Source: Cordia subcordata (taxonomy: Eukaryota; Streptophyta; Magnoliopsida; Boraginales; Cordiaceae). Taken from it: a stretch of DNA of 64,000 bases. Shown here piece after piece: positions 44,983 to 57,164 of the stretch. The stretch is from the NCBI GenBank assembly GCA_028554755.1, contig JAPTOF010000007.1:15361001-15425000 (forward strand), in the 5' to 3' direction. The first letter of the stretch is position 1. Each line of letters begins with the position of its first letter. The translations under genes were made by a program, and so were the position numbers. Below the pieces are notes generated by a model. That model was given only the letters and a program-made list of their open reading frames with translations. It was not told where the DNA came from and made no database searches.

Positions 44983-46660
44983 ATGGAAAATAACATTGAT
45001 CTCTCACCTATTGATGGATTGTCCATTAACAAGACCCCTGTATTTGATGGTGCCAATTATGCATTTTGGAAGTTGAGAATGAAATTGTTTATTCAAACGC
45101 ATGACTATAAGGCATGGAGGGTTGTTGTGAATGGACCTTAAGTACCTATGAAAATGGAGGGTGATAAGATGGTTCCTAAGCCAAAAAACGAATGGGATGA
45201 CCATGATATGATGCTTGAACAAATTAATGCAAAAGCTTTGTATATCTTGTTTGCGGGATTGAACACCACTAAGTTTGCTAAGGTTATGGTTGCACATCAA
45301 CTAAGGAACCTTGGGACCAACTTGAAGTGACCGATGAAGGGACTAGTCAAGTTAAAGAGTCTAGAGTTAACATGCGTGTTCAAAGATATGAAGCTTTTTA
45401 TGATGGAACAGCAAGAAACCATTGAATAAAGGTTTGCTAGATTTCTTGAAATTACTAATGGCCTCAAGGCACTTGGAAAGGAATACTTTAATGCAGATAT
45501 GGTAAGAAAAGTGCTAAGGAGCCTACCATCATCTTGGCAAGCAAAAGTAACGGCCGTGCAAGAATCCAAGGATCTCAACACCTATCAATTGAATGGATTG
45601 ATCAGGTTACTCATGACCTATGAACTTGAAAGGAAAGCTCATGAAGAAAAGAATAAGAGAATGAAGAAATCCATGGCTCTTGCGGCATCCAAACAAGATT
45701 CAAGTGATGACAATGATGGTAGTGATGATGACTCGGATAAGGAGTGGCATTCTGTGCAAGAAACTTCAAGAAGTTCATGAAGTACAAGAAATGGAGAAAA
45801 GGCACTATATCAAACAACTTCAAAAAAAGGGCAAGGAGTTCAAAACGCCAAGGAAAGGAAAGAATGAGGAGCTTAAATGCTTCAATTGCAACAAGCTTGA
45901 GCATATTAAAGCCAATTGTCCCAAACTTTCAAAAGCACAAGATGGCAAAGGCAAAGGCAAGGCACTCAAAGCAACTTAGGATGTCACCAATAGTGAAGAA
46001 GAATTGGAAGAGAAGCATGAGGTTGCTAACTTTGTTTGTCTTATGGCAAATGAAGATGAGGTAAAATCGATCCCTTATGATTCTAGTACTTCTCTTTCAT
46101 ATGATTAAAGTGATCAGTATACCCTTGAAGAATTGCAAAAAGCTTTTGGAAAATTGCATAATGATCTTCTACTTGCTTTGAACAAAAACAAATGCTTGCA
46201 AAAGAAGTAAAAAAATTCATTGAATGAGAAGAAACTTTAGAAAAAGAGAATGCATCTCTCGTTAACAAAATTAAGACTTTGGAAAAGGAAAATGACTCTT
46301 TTGCCGAAGATTTTATGAAGTTTGAAAAACAAATAAAGGATTTGAAAAAGAGGAATGAGGATTTGAATGACATTATTCAAAAGTTTACAAATGGAAGGGA
46401 GAACTTTGAAAAACTTCTTGGATCTCAAAAGATGGCATTTGACAAATGTGGGATTGGTTTTGAGCCTACTGTCAAACAAAAATACTTAAAAACCTACATC
46501 ACAAAAGCATCCACCTCCACTACTCGCTTGAAATCCTATATTGTTTGCACTTATTGTGAAAAACATGGGCGCATTTCCACTCATTGTTACTACAAGAGAC
46601 TTTGTGATAAAGGCACTCTTGTCCTTCACTAGCAACGACCCAAATGGGTTGTAAAAGCCT
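44983..46660 (+). pseudogene. Element III gag
   Basis: Starts MENNIDLSPIDGLSINKTPV, then FDGANYAFWKLRMKLFIQ as in element II. The capsid-like region is broken by a stop near 45138 and frameshifts near 45330 and 45420. The first zinc knuckle near 45878-45925 (CFNCNKLEHIKANC) keeps C-C-H-C. A coiled coil follows (46279-46430), then a second knuckle (CTYCEKHGRISTHC) in which the ligand His is Arg. Confidence 0.85.
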
Positions 46661-46774
46661 AAAATTAAAAGGCTTTACATCAAAGACCCAAAGGATTTGG
46701 GGACCTACAAATAAGGCGGCTTGTACTTATTTTGCTATTTATAGGTATGCCATGTGAGCAAACATGGCAAGAAT

Positions 46775-48284
46775 AAATGGATTTTGGATAATGGGTGCTC
46801 TAAACACATAACGGGCTATCTCTCATTGTTTTATGACTTTAAAAATGTCAAAGAGATGTTACCTTTGGAGACAATAGCAAAGGAAGAGTAGTTGGCAAGG
46901 GAAGTATTGGTAATAGAAATTTTATTGCTATTCATAATGTCTTGCTTGTTAAAGGCCTTAAGCTCAATTTACTTAGCATTAGTCAATTATATGACAAAGG
47001 GCATAAAGTTGTGTTTAAATCCACTAGTTGCATCATTTATGATTGTGATATCAATAATGTGTTGTTCATTGCAAATAGAAATGACAATGTGTACATGGTG
47101 GAGATTGATCAACTTGAGAATCAAAGTGTTACTTGTCGGTTATGCGTGAAAATTCTTGGTTGTGGCATAGAAGGCTAGGACATATAAGTATGAGCATTTT
47201 TAAAAACTTGTCAAAACATGATCTTGTTAGAGATTTTCCAAAACTCAAGTTTGAAAAAGATAAAGTTTGTGATGCATGCCAATTAGAAAAACAACACAAA
47301 ACTTCTTTCAAATCCATCAACAAGGTTTCAACTACTAGGGAATTACAATTGTTGCACATGGATTTGTTTGGACCAATTGATGTGGTTAGTCTAGGAGGTT
47401 CTAAGTACATTTTTATGGTTGTAGATGATTATACTAGGTTCACTTGGATCATGTTCCTTGCACACAAAAATGAAGCCTTCAATGAATTTGATAGATTGTA
47501 TAGAAAACTACAAAATGAGAAAGGCTATTTTATAACTTGAATTTTAGTGATAATGGCACAGAATATGTGAACATTTCTTTTATGCATTTTTGTAATGAGC
47601 ATGGCATTGAGCAAAACTTTTCAGCCCCTCAGACTCCTTAACAAAATGGGGTTATAGAGAGGAAGAATTGTACTTTACAAGAAATGGCAAGGACCATGCT
47701 CAAAGAACATAACTTGCCGACTTACTTTGGAGCGAAGCTGTTAACACATCATGTTGTGTGCAAAATTGTGTAATTATTAGACCCATTTTGAACGAAACTC
47801 CTTATAAACTTTGGAATGATAAAACTCCTAAAATTTCTTATTTGAAAGTCTTTGGTTGCAAATGTTTTATATTGAATGCAAAGGACCGTTTAAGAAAATA
47901 TTATGCTAAATCCAATGAGGGTATCTTTTTAGGTTATTCCACAAAGAGTAAGGCTTATAGAGTTTATAATAAGAGAACTCTTGTTATGAAGGAGTCAATG
48001 CCTATAACATTTGATGAGACTAATCCATTTGAGCCGAGAAAGGATACTGATGATATAGGTTATCTCTTGGAAAGAACAACACTTGAAGATCAACCATCTA
48101 CAAGCAAAGAGATTCCTACAAAGCAAGATGATGCACATCAAGGAGCGGAATCACGAGACAAAATGAACAAAGAACAAATTCCAAATCAACAAAACGTCTT
48201 GGAGCAAGAAGAAGATAATGTTGATTTGCCGAAAAGTTGGAAATTCATGAGACATCACCTTAAAGAGCAAATTATTGATGATCT
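46775..48284 (+). pseudogene. Element III protease and integrase
   Basis: The protease reads WILDNGCSKHITG with D-S-G changed to D-N-G (46787-46795), and a frameshift follows near 46860. The GAG-pre-integrase zinc region (LWHRRLGH ... CDACQLEKQHKTSF) and the first integrase Asp (LHMDLFGPIDVVS) lie in one ORF at 47133-47540, which ends at a TGA just before the second Asp segment (SDNGTEYVN). The Glu segment (VIERKNCTLQEMARTML) and tail (NETPYKLW, VFGCKCF, YYAKSNEGIFLGYS) follow to 48280. The Asp-Asp-Glu residues themselves are all present, but the frame is broken. Confidence 0.85.
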
Positions 48285-49100
48285 TAACAAAGGAAGGAAT
48301 ATTTGTCAATCAAGCAAACTATACAGAAGAAGTTATCAAGAAATTTGGGCTTAAAGATACTAAAGAAATTGACACTTCAATGAGTCCCTCCACTAAGCTT
48401 GACAAGGATGAGCAGTGTAAGCCTGTAGATGAGAAAAGATATAGAGGTATGATTGGTAGTTTGCTTTATTTGACAGCTTCTAGACTAGACATCATGTTTG
48501 TTGTATGTTTATGTGCTCAGTTCCAATCTAGTCCTAAAGAATCTCATTTAGTTACTATGAAGAGAATAATTAGATATCTTAAAGGCACAATTGATCTAGG
48601 ACTTTGGTATGCTCAAAGAACCTCATTTGATTTGTCTGGTTATTCCGATACGGATTTTTCCGGTTATAAGGTTGACCAAAAGAGTACAGGTGGTACATGT
48701 CAATTTCTCAGTCATTCCTTGGTGTCTTGGTCAAGTAGGAAGCAAAATAGTGTTGCTATCTTTACGACCGAGGCCAAATACATTGCCACCGGTTCATGTG
48801 TTGCTCAAATTTTGTGGATGAAGCAAAACTTGCTTGATTACGATTTGCATTATGATCATGTACCTATCTTTTGTGATAATACTAGTGCTATAAATCTCAC
48901 TAAGAACCCCATCCAACATTCTAGAACTAAACATATTTAGATTAGGTACCATTTCATTAGGGATCATGTGCAAAAAGGTGATATTGTGCTTGAATTCATT
49001 GACACTTTGCATCAAGTCATTGACATTCTTACAAAACCTTTGAATGAAGAGCAATTTTGCAAAATAAGGAGAGAAATTGGAATGCAAACTTTTACTTAAT
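48285..49100 (+). pseudogene. Element III RT thumb and RNase H
   Basis: Begins at the deletion junction with the RT thumb (EGIFVNQANYTEEVIKKFGL) and continues through YRGMIGSLLYLTASR and RNase H (SDTDFSGYKVDQKSTGG, TTEAKYIATGSC, CDNTSAINLTKNP) to the tail IDILTKPLNEEQFCKIRREI. A TAG near 48938 interrupts it. Fingers, palm and YVDD are absent, so it has no polymerase activity. Confidence 0.9.
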
Positions 49101-49540
49101 TTGTGTTCATATCATTAAAGTTTGCTTGTTTTGGATTGAAGATGCAAAACTATGGTTAAAGTGCACATTTTTTTTTATGAAAAATGTCATGTTTTGTAAA
49201 AAATGGATTTAAAGAGGTCTGTTGGTCAACCTTCAGGGACATCTGGTCGACTGCCAGGGCGCCCAGCACTTCCACTAAGTTAAACTGGTTTTGCAGGTCG
49301 ACCAACTGGCTTTACCGGTTGACCGACTAAGTCAAGTACAACTACTTTAAGACCTAATTTTGGCTCATTCTCTTTATTCTCTCCTATATTTTTAAAACCC
49401 TAACCCCAATTTCTTTCAAACCCCAATTCCTAAACACCCATTAACATAAAAAAAATCTTCCAAATTACGTCAAGAATTGCATTAACCATATCATAAAGAT
49501 CATTCTTGCACCATCATTTCTTCAAAATTTGCATCAAAAT
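49100..49540 (+). promoter_or_regulatory. pol-ORF3 spacer of element III, promoter-like
   Basis: GC-richer block at 49215-49335 with GTCGAC near 49231 and 49297 and the near-match TTGACCGAC, then pyrimidine-rich sequence, TATATTTTTAAA (49385-49396) and a telo-box AAACCCTAA (49395-49403), 138 bp before the ORF3 ATG. It has the same layout as 28180-28676 in element II. Confidence 0.4.
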
Positions 49541-50997
49541 ATGGATTCAAGAAAAGGGAAGGCCAAAGTTCCATCTTCTAAAAGACCAAGAACAAGCACT
49601 CCACCATCTCAAACTCAACGACCACCATGACCAGAACCAACACCATCAAATGATTTGCCAAAAAGGGATGTGCATGGAAGAAAAATTCGTTATGGAAGAT
49701 ACCTTATGGATGCGGACCTTATGGGAACAAGGGTGATTGAACTTCTCTGGGAACAAGGTTGGTATGATTTTCTTCATGTTAAACGTGAAGTTTATAAGCC
49801 TATGGTTTTTCAATTCCACTCTCATGTGCAAGAAGTTCAAGGTCTTAAACCTTTAACTATTGAATCGTAGGTCAATGGCATGCATATATTCATAAATGAG
49901 GAAACTTTACAAAAGATTGTTGGATTACCAATTGAAGGAAAGAAAGAGTTCTTTGCAAAAGGTTGGCCCCTAGGAAAAAAGCCAACAAGATATGCTGCTT
50001 TAGAATTTATTTGGAAGGATATTGATGGTTTGAAAATTAGAGATCAAACTCCATACAAAAAATCCTTTAAATCCTAAGAAAAGGATTATGAACAAGATCT
50101 TAATGAATTTTTGATGCCTAGGAAGATGAGTCATAATCGAATTGGTTACCTTGATGTATACAACATGTATTTTGTGTTTGGGAAGCAAAAAGTTGCATTG
50201 CCCTCTTATATTGAATCATATGGTGCACCTTGCTGAGCCGTCTCAACACTTAGGATATAGAATGGTACTTACTCAAATTTTCAAACATTTTAAAGTACCT
50301 TTGATAACTAACCTTAAGCCAAAAATGTTCAATTGGTATTTCAACATGAGCTACATAAATTAGATGGAAATATACTAGTATAATGGAACAACAATAACTA
50401 AGCCTTAGTTTAAGAGTTTACCAACTGATATCCAAGCAAAAATTAGGGAAAGGTGAAGAAACCACACCATTTTCACATTGCCAGTTATGGGTCCTGCAAT
50501 TGAGGAGTCTTGGAGATAGGTACATGAAAAAGGCTCGGGATGAAGTTCAAGATATTCTAGATGAGACAGAAAGGCAAGAGCGGGCTCGAGAAGAAAATAT
50601 AAACATTTAAGAACCCGTTATTGGAATGCCAATAGAAGTGAGCTCTTCAGAAGAGGAAGACCCTGCTTTGACTGAAGAATAACAAGAAATCCAGAGAGTG
50701 CTAAGGGAATCAAGAAGGGAAGCTCGATTTGCACAGCAATGCCAAGAGGAGATCAAACGTGGTGCTAAATCAAGTTTTAGTGCTCATCAGGGAATGTCAC
50801 AAGAAGATTCATCTATTATAGTGCAACTTATAAAGCAAATGGAGGTCCTCAACACAAATGCTGGTCAAATGAGAGCTACATGGACTGAAAATTGGCAAGA
50901 GTTGACTGAGTGGCGTACCAACATTGACTTTGAGATCAAGGAACTGCACACGGACATGAACAACTTCTTTAAGGACTATCAAGGCCACAATCCCTAG
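49541..50997 (+). pseudogene. Element III ORF3 (plant transposon protein domain)
   Basis: Basic head MDSRKGKAKVPSSKRPRT, a TGA near 49628, then 'KIRYGRYLMDADLMG' and 'WYDFLHVKREVYKPMVFQFH' of the plant transposon protein domain. The sequence continues 'MHIFINEETLQKIVGLPI', 'GKKPTRYAALEFIWK' and, in a shifted frame, 'MVHLAEPSQHLGYRM'. The C-terminal 100 codons (50698-50997) are a charged, probably coiled-coil region. Function is unknown; the position after pol and before the purine tract matches the third ORF of SIRE-type elements. No membrane segment is evident. Confidence 0.7.
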
Positions 50998-51489
50998 ATT
51001 TGCTTCCACCATCCTTCCTTTTTAAAAAACATTGCACCTTTTTTTTTTAGCATTCTTGCATTTGGACATCTCGTTTTAATGTGAATTGGTTTATCCTTAG
51101 TTTTAGCCGTAGTTCTTTACCATGGCTTTTGGATACCTTGATGTTTTGCTTTGGTGATTATCTATCTCTTTTGAATTCAAAAATGACTTTTCCCAATTCT
51201 ATTTGTTTTGATGATGCCAAAGGGGAGAGAAGAATATGAAATATATGATGCTATGTAATGAATGATGATTGTGTTTTGTCATATGATGAAAGTTGATATT
51301 TTGCGCATAAGAATATGCCTGATAAATTGGATAAAATTGCTTATTAGATGTGCACAAATTGAAGAGGAGTCGTGTCTATTTTAATGCATATGAGCTTAAT
51401 ATGGTCATTTTTTTTTGTATGTATATATTAAAGAGGAGTTATAAGTTTTTTAGTGAATAATAATTTGTCATCATCAAAAAGAGGGAGAT

Positions 51490-52707
51490 TGTTGGCATAA
51501 ATGCAACTTAAGTAATTGTTTTGATGATGAAAATTAATGCTAAAGCATGCTTATTTGAATGAATTAATTATACTTGCTAATAGTCTTTTTGAGAATACAT
51601 CTAGCACATAAGTCTTAGCAAGTTGATGGAATGCAAATAAAGATATCTAAGCTCATCGTGGATGTCAAGTTTGATTGAACACAAAGCTTAGTTCAAGAAT
51701 AAAGGAAGCATTCAAGTGAAGATCATTGAAGAAGAAGAAGAGGGAGTCATAAGGCGGAGACGAGATGACATAAGGGATACTAGTTGTGCTCACTTGTGTT
51801 TAACCTTGATTATGCTTAATATTATGACTCATGATTGTATGATTTCCCTAGCTCTTTCTAAGTGCTTCTCTTCCAACATTATTCTTGAAAATCAAAGTGT
51901 GCTTAGAGTTTTAAAAATTTTTGAGAAACTTCAAATTAATCTTCAAAAGCATGTCTTCGATCTTAAAAGTTGTTTGTCAAATAACTTTGATGTGTTATTT
52001 TCTTGTTCAAATGTTTTAAACTCTCAAGAACATGCTAGAAACACTTGCAAAGTAAAATGGACACTTTTTTGAAGCAGACTGGAAACCAGAATTAAATTCT
52101 GGAACTGTCAGTCGCCCTCTGCTAGTCGACTAGCAATTCCAAAGAGGAATGGGAATACTGCCGGTCATTCATCCGGTCAACCGGACCATCAACCGGTAGC
52201 TGCAGAGATTTGCTATTTTTTACCGTTGACAATACATTTATCAGTCATATAAATACCCCTTTCACCCCTAATTCAGAAACAACCTTATATTTTGAAATGT
52301 TAAACATTTTCTAAGCTCTCATTCATCTTTTAAAACACTTTTTGCTTGGGAAATCATTCTTGTGAGCTATAAATTTACAATAATCTTGAATAAACTTTGA
52401 GCTTTTCATTTTCATATCTAGCTTTTTAGAAGTTATAGTGATTTAGCTTGAAGAAACTCTCCTCTTATTGTTAATACATATACACCATAGCTTGATTATG
52501 TTGGGAAGATTGTAAAGCTCTTTGAGTGTAGGGAAATCCTTAGCAAAAAGAGGTTTTTGCTTGGGTTCTTTGGATTGGGATCCAAAGAGGTGTAAAGAGT
52601 TGGTTTAAGCTTCACCAACATTTGAAGAAGCTTGATAATGGAGAATTGATTCAAGTGCTCCGGGGAGAATCTTTAGGCGGTAGATGAAGGCTTTCTAAAA
52701 ATGGTGT

Positions 52708-52761
<54 letters not shown>

Positions 52762-52793
52762 TGATTTCTATATATTTTCACTATTGCATTCAA
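51490..52793 (+). repeat. 3' LTR of element III, right-truncated
   Basis: Starts TGTTGGCATAAATGC after AAAAAGAGGGAGAT (purine tract, 51476-51489). Matches the 5' LTR to about TTCACTATT (52783) and stops there. Its CT run is expanded to about 48 bp (52710-52757), against under 20 bp in the 5' LTR. Confidence 0.85.
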
Positions 52794-52794
52794 C

Positions 52795-52945
52795 CCACTT
52801 TAATCAAACATGTAAATAATTATTTTCATAACTACAACTTTTATTCAAACACGTAACTACTTAAAGTCGATAAAAAAATAATGCTTAAAGCTAGAAATGC
52901 TTTAAGTAGCTTTTTGACAACCCAATCCAAACAGCCTCTATTCTT
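52795..52945. mobile_element. hAT-type MITE fragment
   Basis: Ends AACCCAATCCAAACAGCCTC (reverse complement GAGGCTGTTTGGATTGGG), like a MITE terminus. It contains inverted arms CTACTTAAAG (52857) and CTTTAAGTAG (52900). It may have cut the 3' LTR of element III. No partner end or target duplication was found. Confidence 0.35.
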
Positions 52946-53279
52946 GTGTTGAATGATGAAAAGAATTAAAGTTGGGCGGATTGTTGAAATCTCTAGTTTG
53001 TTGAAGTTAAATTGTGAAGTCAAATCTTGATGCTGCATGTTTTAAATATATTGGACAATGTGTGTTTTCATGAAATAAGCTACTAGAAGTTTGGTTTGAA
53101 AAAAGAATAATAGCTGCATTGATTTTGTGCTTGAAAGTGTTGCATTACTTCTTGAAAAGGTTTATTCCTTGGTTTTGAGAAACTAGCATCTAACTTCGCA
53201 AACAACACTTTTTCTCAATCTTGCAATTTTACTCTATGTTCTTAACTATTTCATGCTTGAGGGTAAGTATGGTCTAAGT

Positions 53280-54665
53280 GTGGAGGAATTTGATAAGTCC
53301 AAAATAATCATTGAATTCATAGTTAATTGTGCTTAATTCTTGAATTAGATGCATTCTGATTGGTGCTTTTTATGTGCTTTTGCATGATTATGCTTGGGAA
53401 AAAGAGTTGGATGCATTATATATGGATTCAAAGGATTTTTGGACATGTTTGTAGCTAATAAAATTGATTCTACACTTGGAAAATACCATGCAATTTCTAC
53501 GCGGGATTGACTAAGTTTTGACCAAGATTGAAGATATTTTTGCAGCACTTTTGGAAAAGAATTGCATTGAAGACTTGCCATATTTTGAAAACAAATGAGA
53601 TTAATTTTAGAAGACTTTTATTAAGGATTTTTACCTTTTTATTTTCCTTAGTTTTAAAAAGTTTCCTTATTCGAGAAGGACTCTAATTAGGAACTTCTCC
53701 TATATATTTTTCTACATACGATTCATAGAGATCTAGACTTTATTCAGAATATTTTCAGCAAACTTTTATTTCATGAAGATGGAGTTCTAAATTTCTTTCT
53801 AGCCAAGGGTTAATCTAGATTTTGGTTCTTCAATTTCATGAGATCTAATTATTTTTCTCCTTTCACTATTATTTTGGTATTTATGTGTTTACTGTTTTAA
53901 TAATTAATATTGTCTTGTGATTGTTTAATTAGGGCCCGATTATTCAATTGCATGATGATAGGTAGCCAAATAGACTAATTGAATTAATCTAAGAATAGTG
54001 GTAACCAGATTTCTTGTATAAACACATAATCTAAATGAGCGATTTTTGCGAGAGAATCGATCTTTAGAATCAGGTCTTTCTAGAACCTAATGCTAAGATA
54101 GACTATGCGGGCATCTCCGAGGGTTAAACTGTCTAATTGGTAAGATGATAGCGAGAAAAAATCATAGGGGGTTTAAAACCATTATCAACACTGTAAGAAA
54201 AGATGAGGTTGGGCTGAGCCGATAATCATAATTGATTTATCAAAATAGTTAGAAGTTATCTTTGCATTTAGGATTGGAATTGTAGACCAAAACTGAGATT
54301 AAACCCAAGGCTAGGCTTAGTTTCCATTGTTTTTCATTTCATATTAATTTTCCAACATTTATTTTAGTCTAGATTGCATTTGTAGCTTTGATTTTATTGT
54401 TATTTACTTTTTTTAAAAAATTTTCTACCCAGCTGCATGCCCACGCTTAGTGGTCCAGTGGCTAGACAATTTTGTGTTAAATTGATTTTTCACCTTAAAA
54501 ATCCTTTTTTTTTAAATTGTGACTCGTTTGATTAATCTACTTGGCATAATTAGCGTATTCTAAATTTCCCAATCCCTGTAGACTCAACCCTTTCTCACCA
54601 CGTACACAAATTAAAGTTGCAAGGTCAGAAATAGAAATTTATTTTTGGTGGTTTTGATGCCCATC
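53280..54665 (+). mobile_element. Ty3/gypsy-like non-coding LTR region
   Basis: No coding sequence. The region has phrases familiar from the large non-coding LTRs of plant gypsy-like elements (Athila/Tat or LARD style): an early TTGACTAAGTTTTGACCAAGATTGAA, a central CTAATTGAATTAATCTAAGAATAGTGGTAACC, and the end TCCCAATCCCTGTAGACTCAACC ... TTATTTTTGGTGGTTTTGATGCCCATCA (54636-54666). It stops where the minus-strand copia V starts, so no primer-binding site or gag is seen. The superfamily assignment rests on recall of these phrases. Confidence 0.45.
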
Positions 54666-54679
54666 ACGATGTAGTGCTT

Positions 54680-55370
54680 CCCTGAGAGAGAAGGTTGCTT
54701 CGTTGGTCCAAACAGATTTGAGTAGACCAATTGTAGTGGCTACTTGGCTCGAAATGTAGACTCTTCGCAAGGCAGTTGATGTGCCTTATCATATTAACAC
54801 CTAGCACATGCAGTGTCATCTCTGAGACCTAGGTTGGTTGTCCCATCCTTGCCCTTACTCCGAAGAATGTCCCAGAGGCCTGGGAGTTTTAGCTTAAAGA
54901 AGGAGAAATTCTTGGTTGGTCTCAAGTTGGGGAAGGCCCTTTAGCATTTCTTTCTTCATCATTATCGTCAACTTTATATAGCTAACATGGCCTAGGCGTC
55001 CACACCACAGGTTAGCTATCTTGTTCTTTCGTGTCTTGTTGACGTGGGCCGACTCTGCAGTCATCACGTACATAGACTCCATTCTTGGTCCTTTCATAAT
55101 TGGTACACCATTAATATTTTGATATACCTTCACATCAACAGGATCGAAAACTACCCAATTTCCTACATCAGTCAGCTAGGATATTGATAGCAAGTTCTTC
55201 TTTATACCTAGCATATCATACACATGATCAAGTTATGCCTGGCCTCCATCTAGGCATTGAGCAATGATGGTACTCTCTACGTGAGCGATGGGTAGTCTGG
55301 TGTTGTTGGCAGTTACCACAACACATCACCCTTTGTATTTGTCTTTATCCTGCAACTTCTCAGCCTTCCC
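54680..55370 (-). pseudogene. Element V protease end, GAG-pre-integrase, integrase start
   Basis: The protease-side linker reads 'AQCLDGGQA', 'VKVYQNINGVPIMKGPRMES' in TNT1 style, then 'NLWCGRLGHVSYIKLTIMMK' (the zinc region, with the usual LWHARLGH His replaced by Cys) and 'KGLPQLET'. Integrase zinc-side sequence is recognisable in a shifted frame to about 54700. Confidence 0.7.
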
Positions 55371-55372
55371 GG

Positions 55373-56510
55373 TCATGTGATTAGCACTACTTTTGGGTTG
55401 TTTGTTGAGTCTGTTGCAACCTCTTCTCCGTTTGAGATGGACGCACCGTCTAAGTTAATGTCTTGAGTCTCCACAAGATGGATATCAGCATCCCAATCTT
55501 CTTCTTTGTCTTGTTTTGAGTGACTGGGGGATGCAACAACGTTGCCTTGAGTCTCTTTCTTCTTATATTGGCAATCACGAGCATGGTGACCTTTTTTCCC
55601 ACAGTTGAAGCACTCACTATTGTGCTTCCTGCTGGCTATGGTTTGTTTGACGTTGGCTTGACTTCTTTTGTTAGCTCCCCTAGCTTGAGAGCCTTCTCCA
55701 ATTCTCTTCTTTGAACTATTTATGAATCTCTTCTTAGATCCTAAATTGGACCACCTATTGAGTCTATTCTTTCCTTTACCACTAAAAAGTGCTTCCTCAT
55801 CACTCTTTAGCGAGACCCCTGACATTTGCTTTTCTAATGCTTCTTGAGCGAATAAATTCTCCAATTCTACAAGTGATGGTTATATTGACCAACCTAGAAT
55901 TGTTGTAATAGAAGTTCTAAATTGGGGTCTTCATCCATTGATAATTATTCTTCTTATTCTAGCATCTAAGATTTTAGAATCAAGATCTAATTTAGAGATT
56001 TCATGACACAGAGATTTTACCTTGTGAAAATGTTGATTGATCATCATGTCTCTTTACGCAATGGTCATTAACTCGCTCTCAAGCAATTGGAGCCGTGCCG
56101 TGTTCCTTCATTGACGAGAGTGTCCCATGCTTCTTTTAGTGTGTTTGTTTTCTAGACATGCTGTAGGTAGTCATTTTCCACTGTCACTCAAATTGCATAG
56201 ATCACCTTCCCTGCCTTAATCTTTCATTTGCAGAACACCTCAACATCCTCCGGAGGTGTTGTTTCATCACTGCCGACAACCTCCCATAGGTCTTGGCCTT
56301 GTAGATAGGCTTTAAGACAACTGGACCACAAGTCGTAATTTGTTCCATTAAGTCTCTTCTGCCCAATAGCCTGGAGATTCGCCATAGTGACTTGGTAATT
56401 CTTCTCGTACCAAGTAAGCTTGGTCCCTGACCACGAGCTTCACAGTCCCTGACTAAGCACGAGCAGAATCTCCCCAAAGCAACTAGTCCTTGACCACACC
56501 CCTAATTGAA
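55373..56510 (-). pseudogene. Element V gag
   Basis: The gag start is near 56430 in shifted frames ('LNGTNYDLWSSCLKAYLQGQ', 'DLWEVVGSDE'). A 163-codon ORF (55373-55864) carries the C-terminal half with the zinc knuckle CFNCGKKGHHARDC, all four ligands present, within a basic Lys/Arg/Ser region, followed by an acidic tail. Frameshifts between 55864 and 56430 break the capsid part. Confidence 0.8.
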
Positions 56511-56566
56511 CAGGAACAGAGTTTCTCAAAGCCACTGGTCCTTGATTGTATGGCACTAATGCCACT

Positions 56567-57160
56567 TGTAGACTCTTAAATGATAAGAAGACTCAAAATA
56601 TTATAAAAAAATATTATTTATAAAAAGTCAAAGACAACTTACACCACAAATGTTACAACACACAAATTCTTAGTTTTTCTAATGATGTACACGACACCAC
56701 TAATGAAACATTTAGCTAAAGACCACTATGAAACTTATGACTCACAATGCCACTCAATGTACCATCATTCTCGTTGACTTTATTCACACAACTCATGGAA
56801 GATGAAGGCCACCCAACAGATCCAATATATCTCTCATAGCTCATTCTTACTTGACGCATAAAGCATAAGCTCACAACCTATATTTATAGTTGAACACCGC
56901 CGCCATTAGCAATGTAAACGATTATCTAGAGGTGAACCTAATAAGATAGCAATTATAACCCAAGAAGTAATAAGTACTTGACCATGGACTTGAGTTCATG
57001 TACCGAGCTTTGTCTCCTTCCGCGGGATAGCTAATAGGACAAAACAAAAGCATAGGGCTTAGGTCTCTCGAGCCTGCAAAAGAGACAGCACTAAGAAATG
57101 GTGAACCCCCTCCTGAAATGCCTTCCTGGATATTCTTCAATGTCCTAGCTTTTCACAAAA
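56567..57160 (-). repeat. 5' LTR of element V
   Basis: The inner end is TGTAGACTCTTAAA at 56567 on the plus strand (the LTR end ...AGAGTCTACA on the minus). TATA-like sequence CTATATTTATAG lies near 56878. The PBS next to it (56552-56565, TGGCATTAGTGCC-like on the minus strand) is a diverged TGGTATCAGAGCC. The outer boundary is uncertain. Confidence 0.5.
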
Positions 57161-57164
57161 CGTG

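Larger units (their letters stand above)
43406..52793 (+). mobile_element. Element III: SIRE-type copia, RT core deleted
   Basis: A 9.4-kb copia of the same broad family as element II. Complete 5' LTR (1,523 bp), PBS, gag, protease/integrase, RNase H, ORF3, purine tract and a 3' LTR truncated on the right. The RT core is missing: at about 48285 the sequence jumps from the integrase-RT linker (HLKEQIIDDL) to the RT thumb (KEGIFVNQANY). It cannot be autonomous. Confidence 0.85.
54670..57160 (-). mobile_element. Element V: TNT1-like copia 5' half
   Basis: On the minus strand: LTR (right part, to 56567), a diverged PBS, gag, protease and the start of integrase, ending near 54670. RT and RNase H are missing. 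Confidence 0.75.

Noticed and set aside
45611..45904. Minus-strand ORF of 97 codons
   Set aside because: Antisense to the element III gag.
49541..50997. Envelope protein label for ORF3
   Set aside because: No signal peptide or membrane segment is visible; only position after pol would support it.
55520..55714. Plus-strand ORF with a hydrophobic start
   Set aside because: Shadow of the minus-strand gag zinc-knuckle region of element V.
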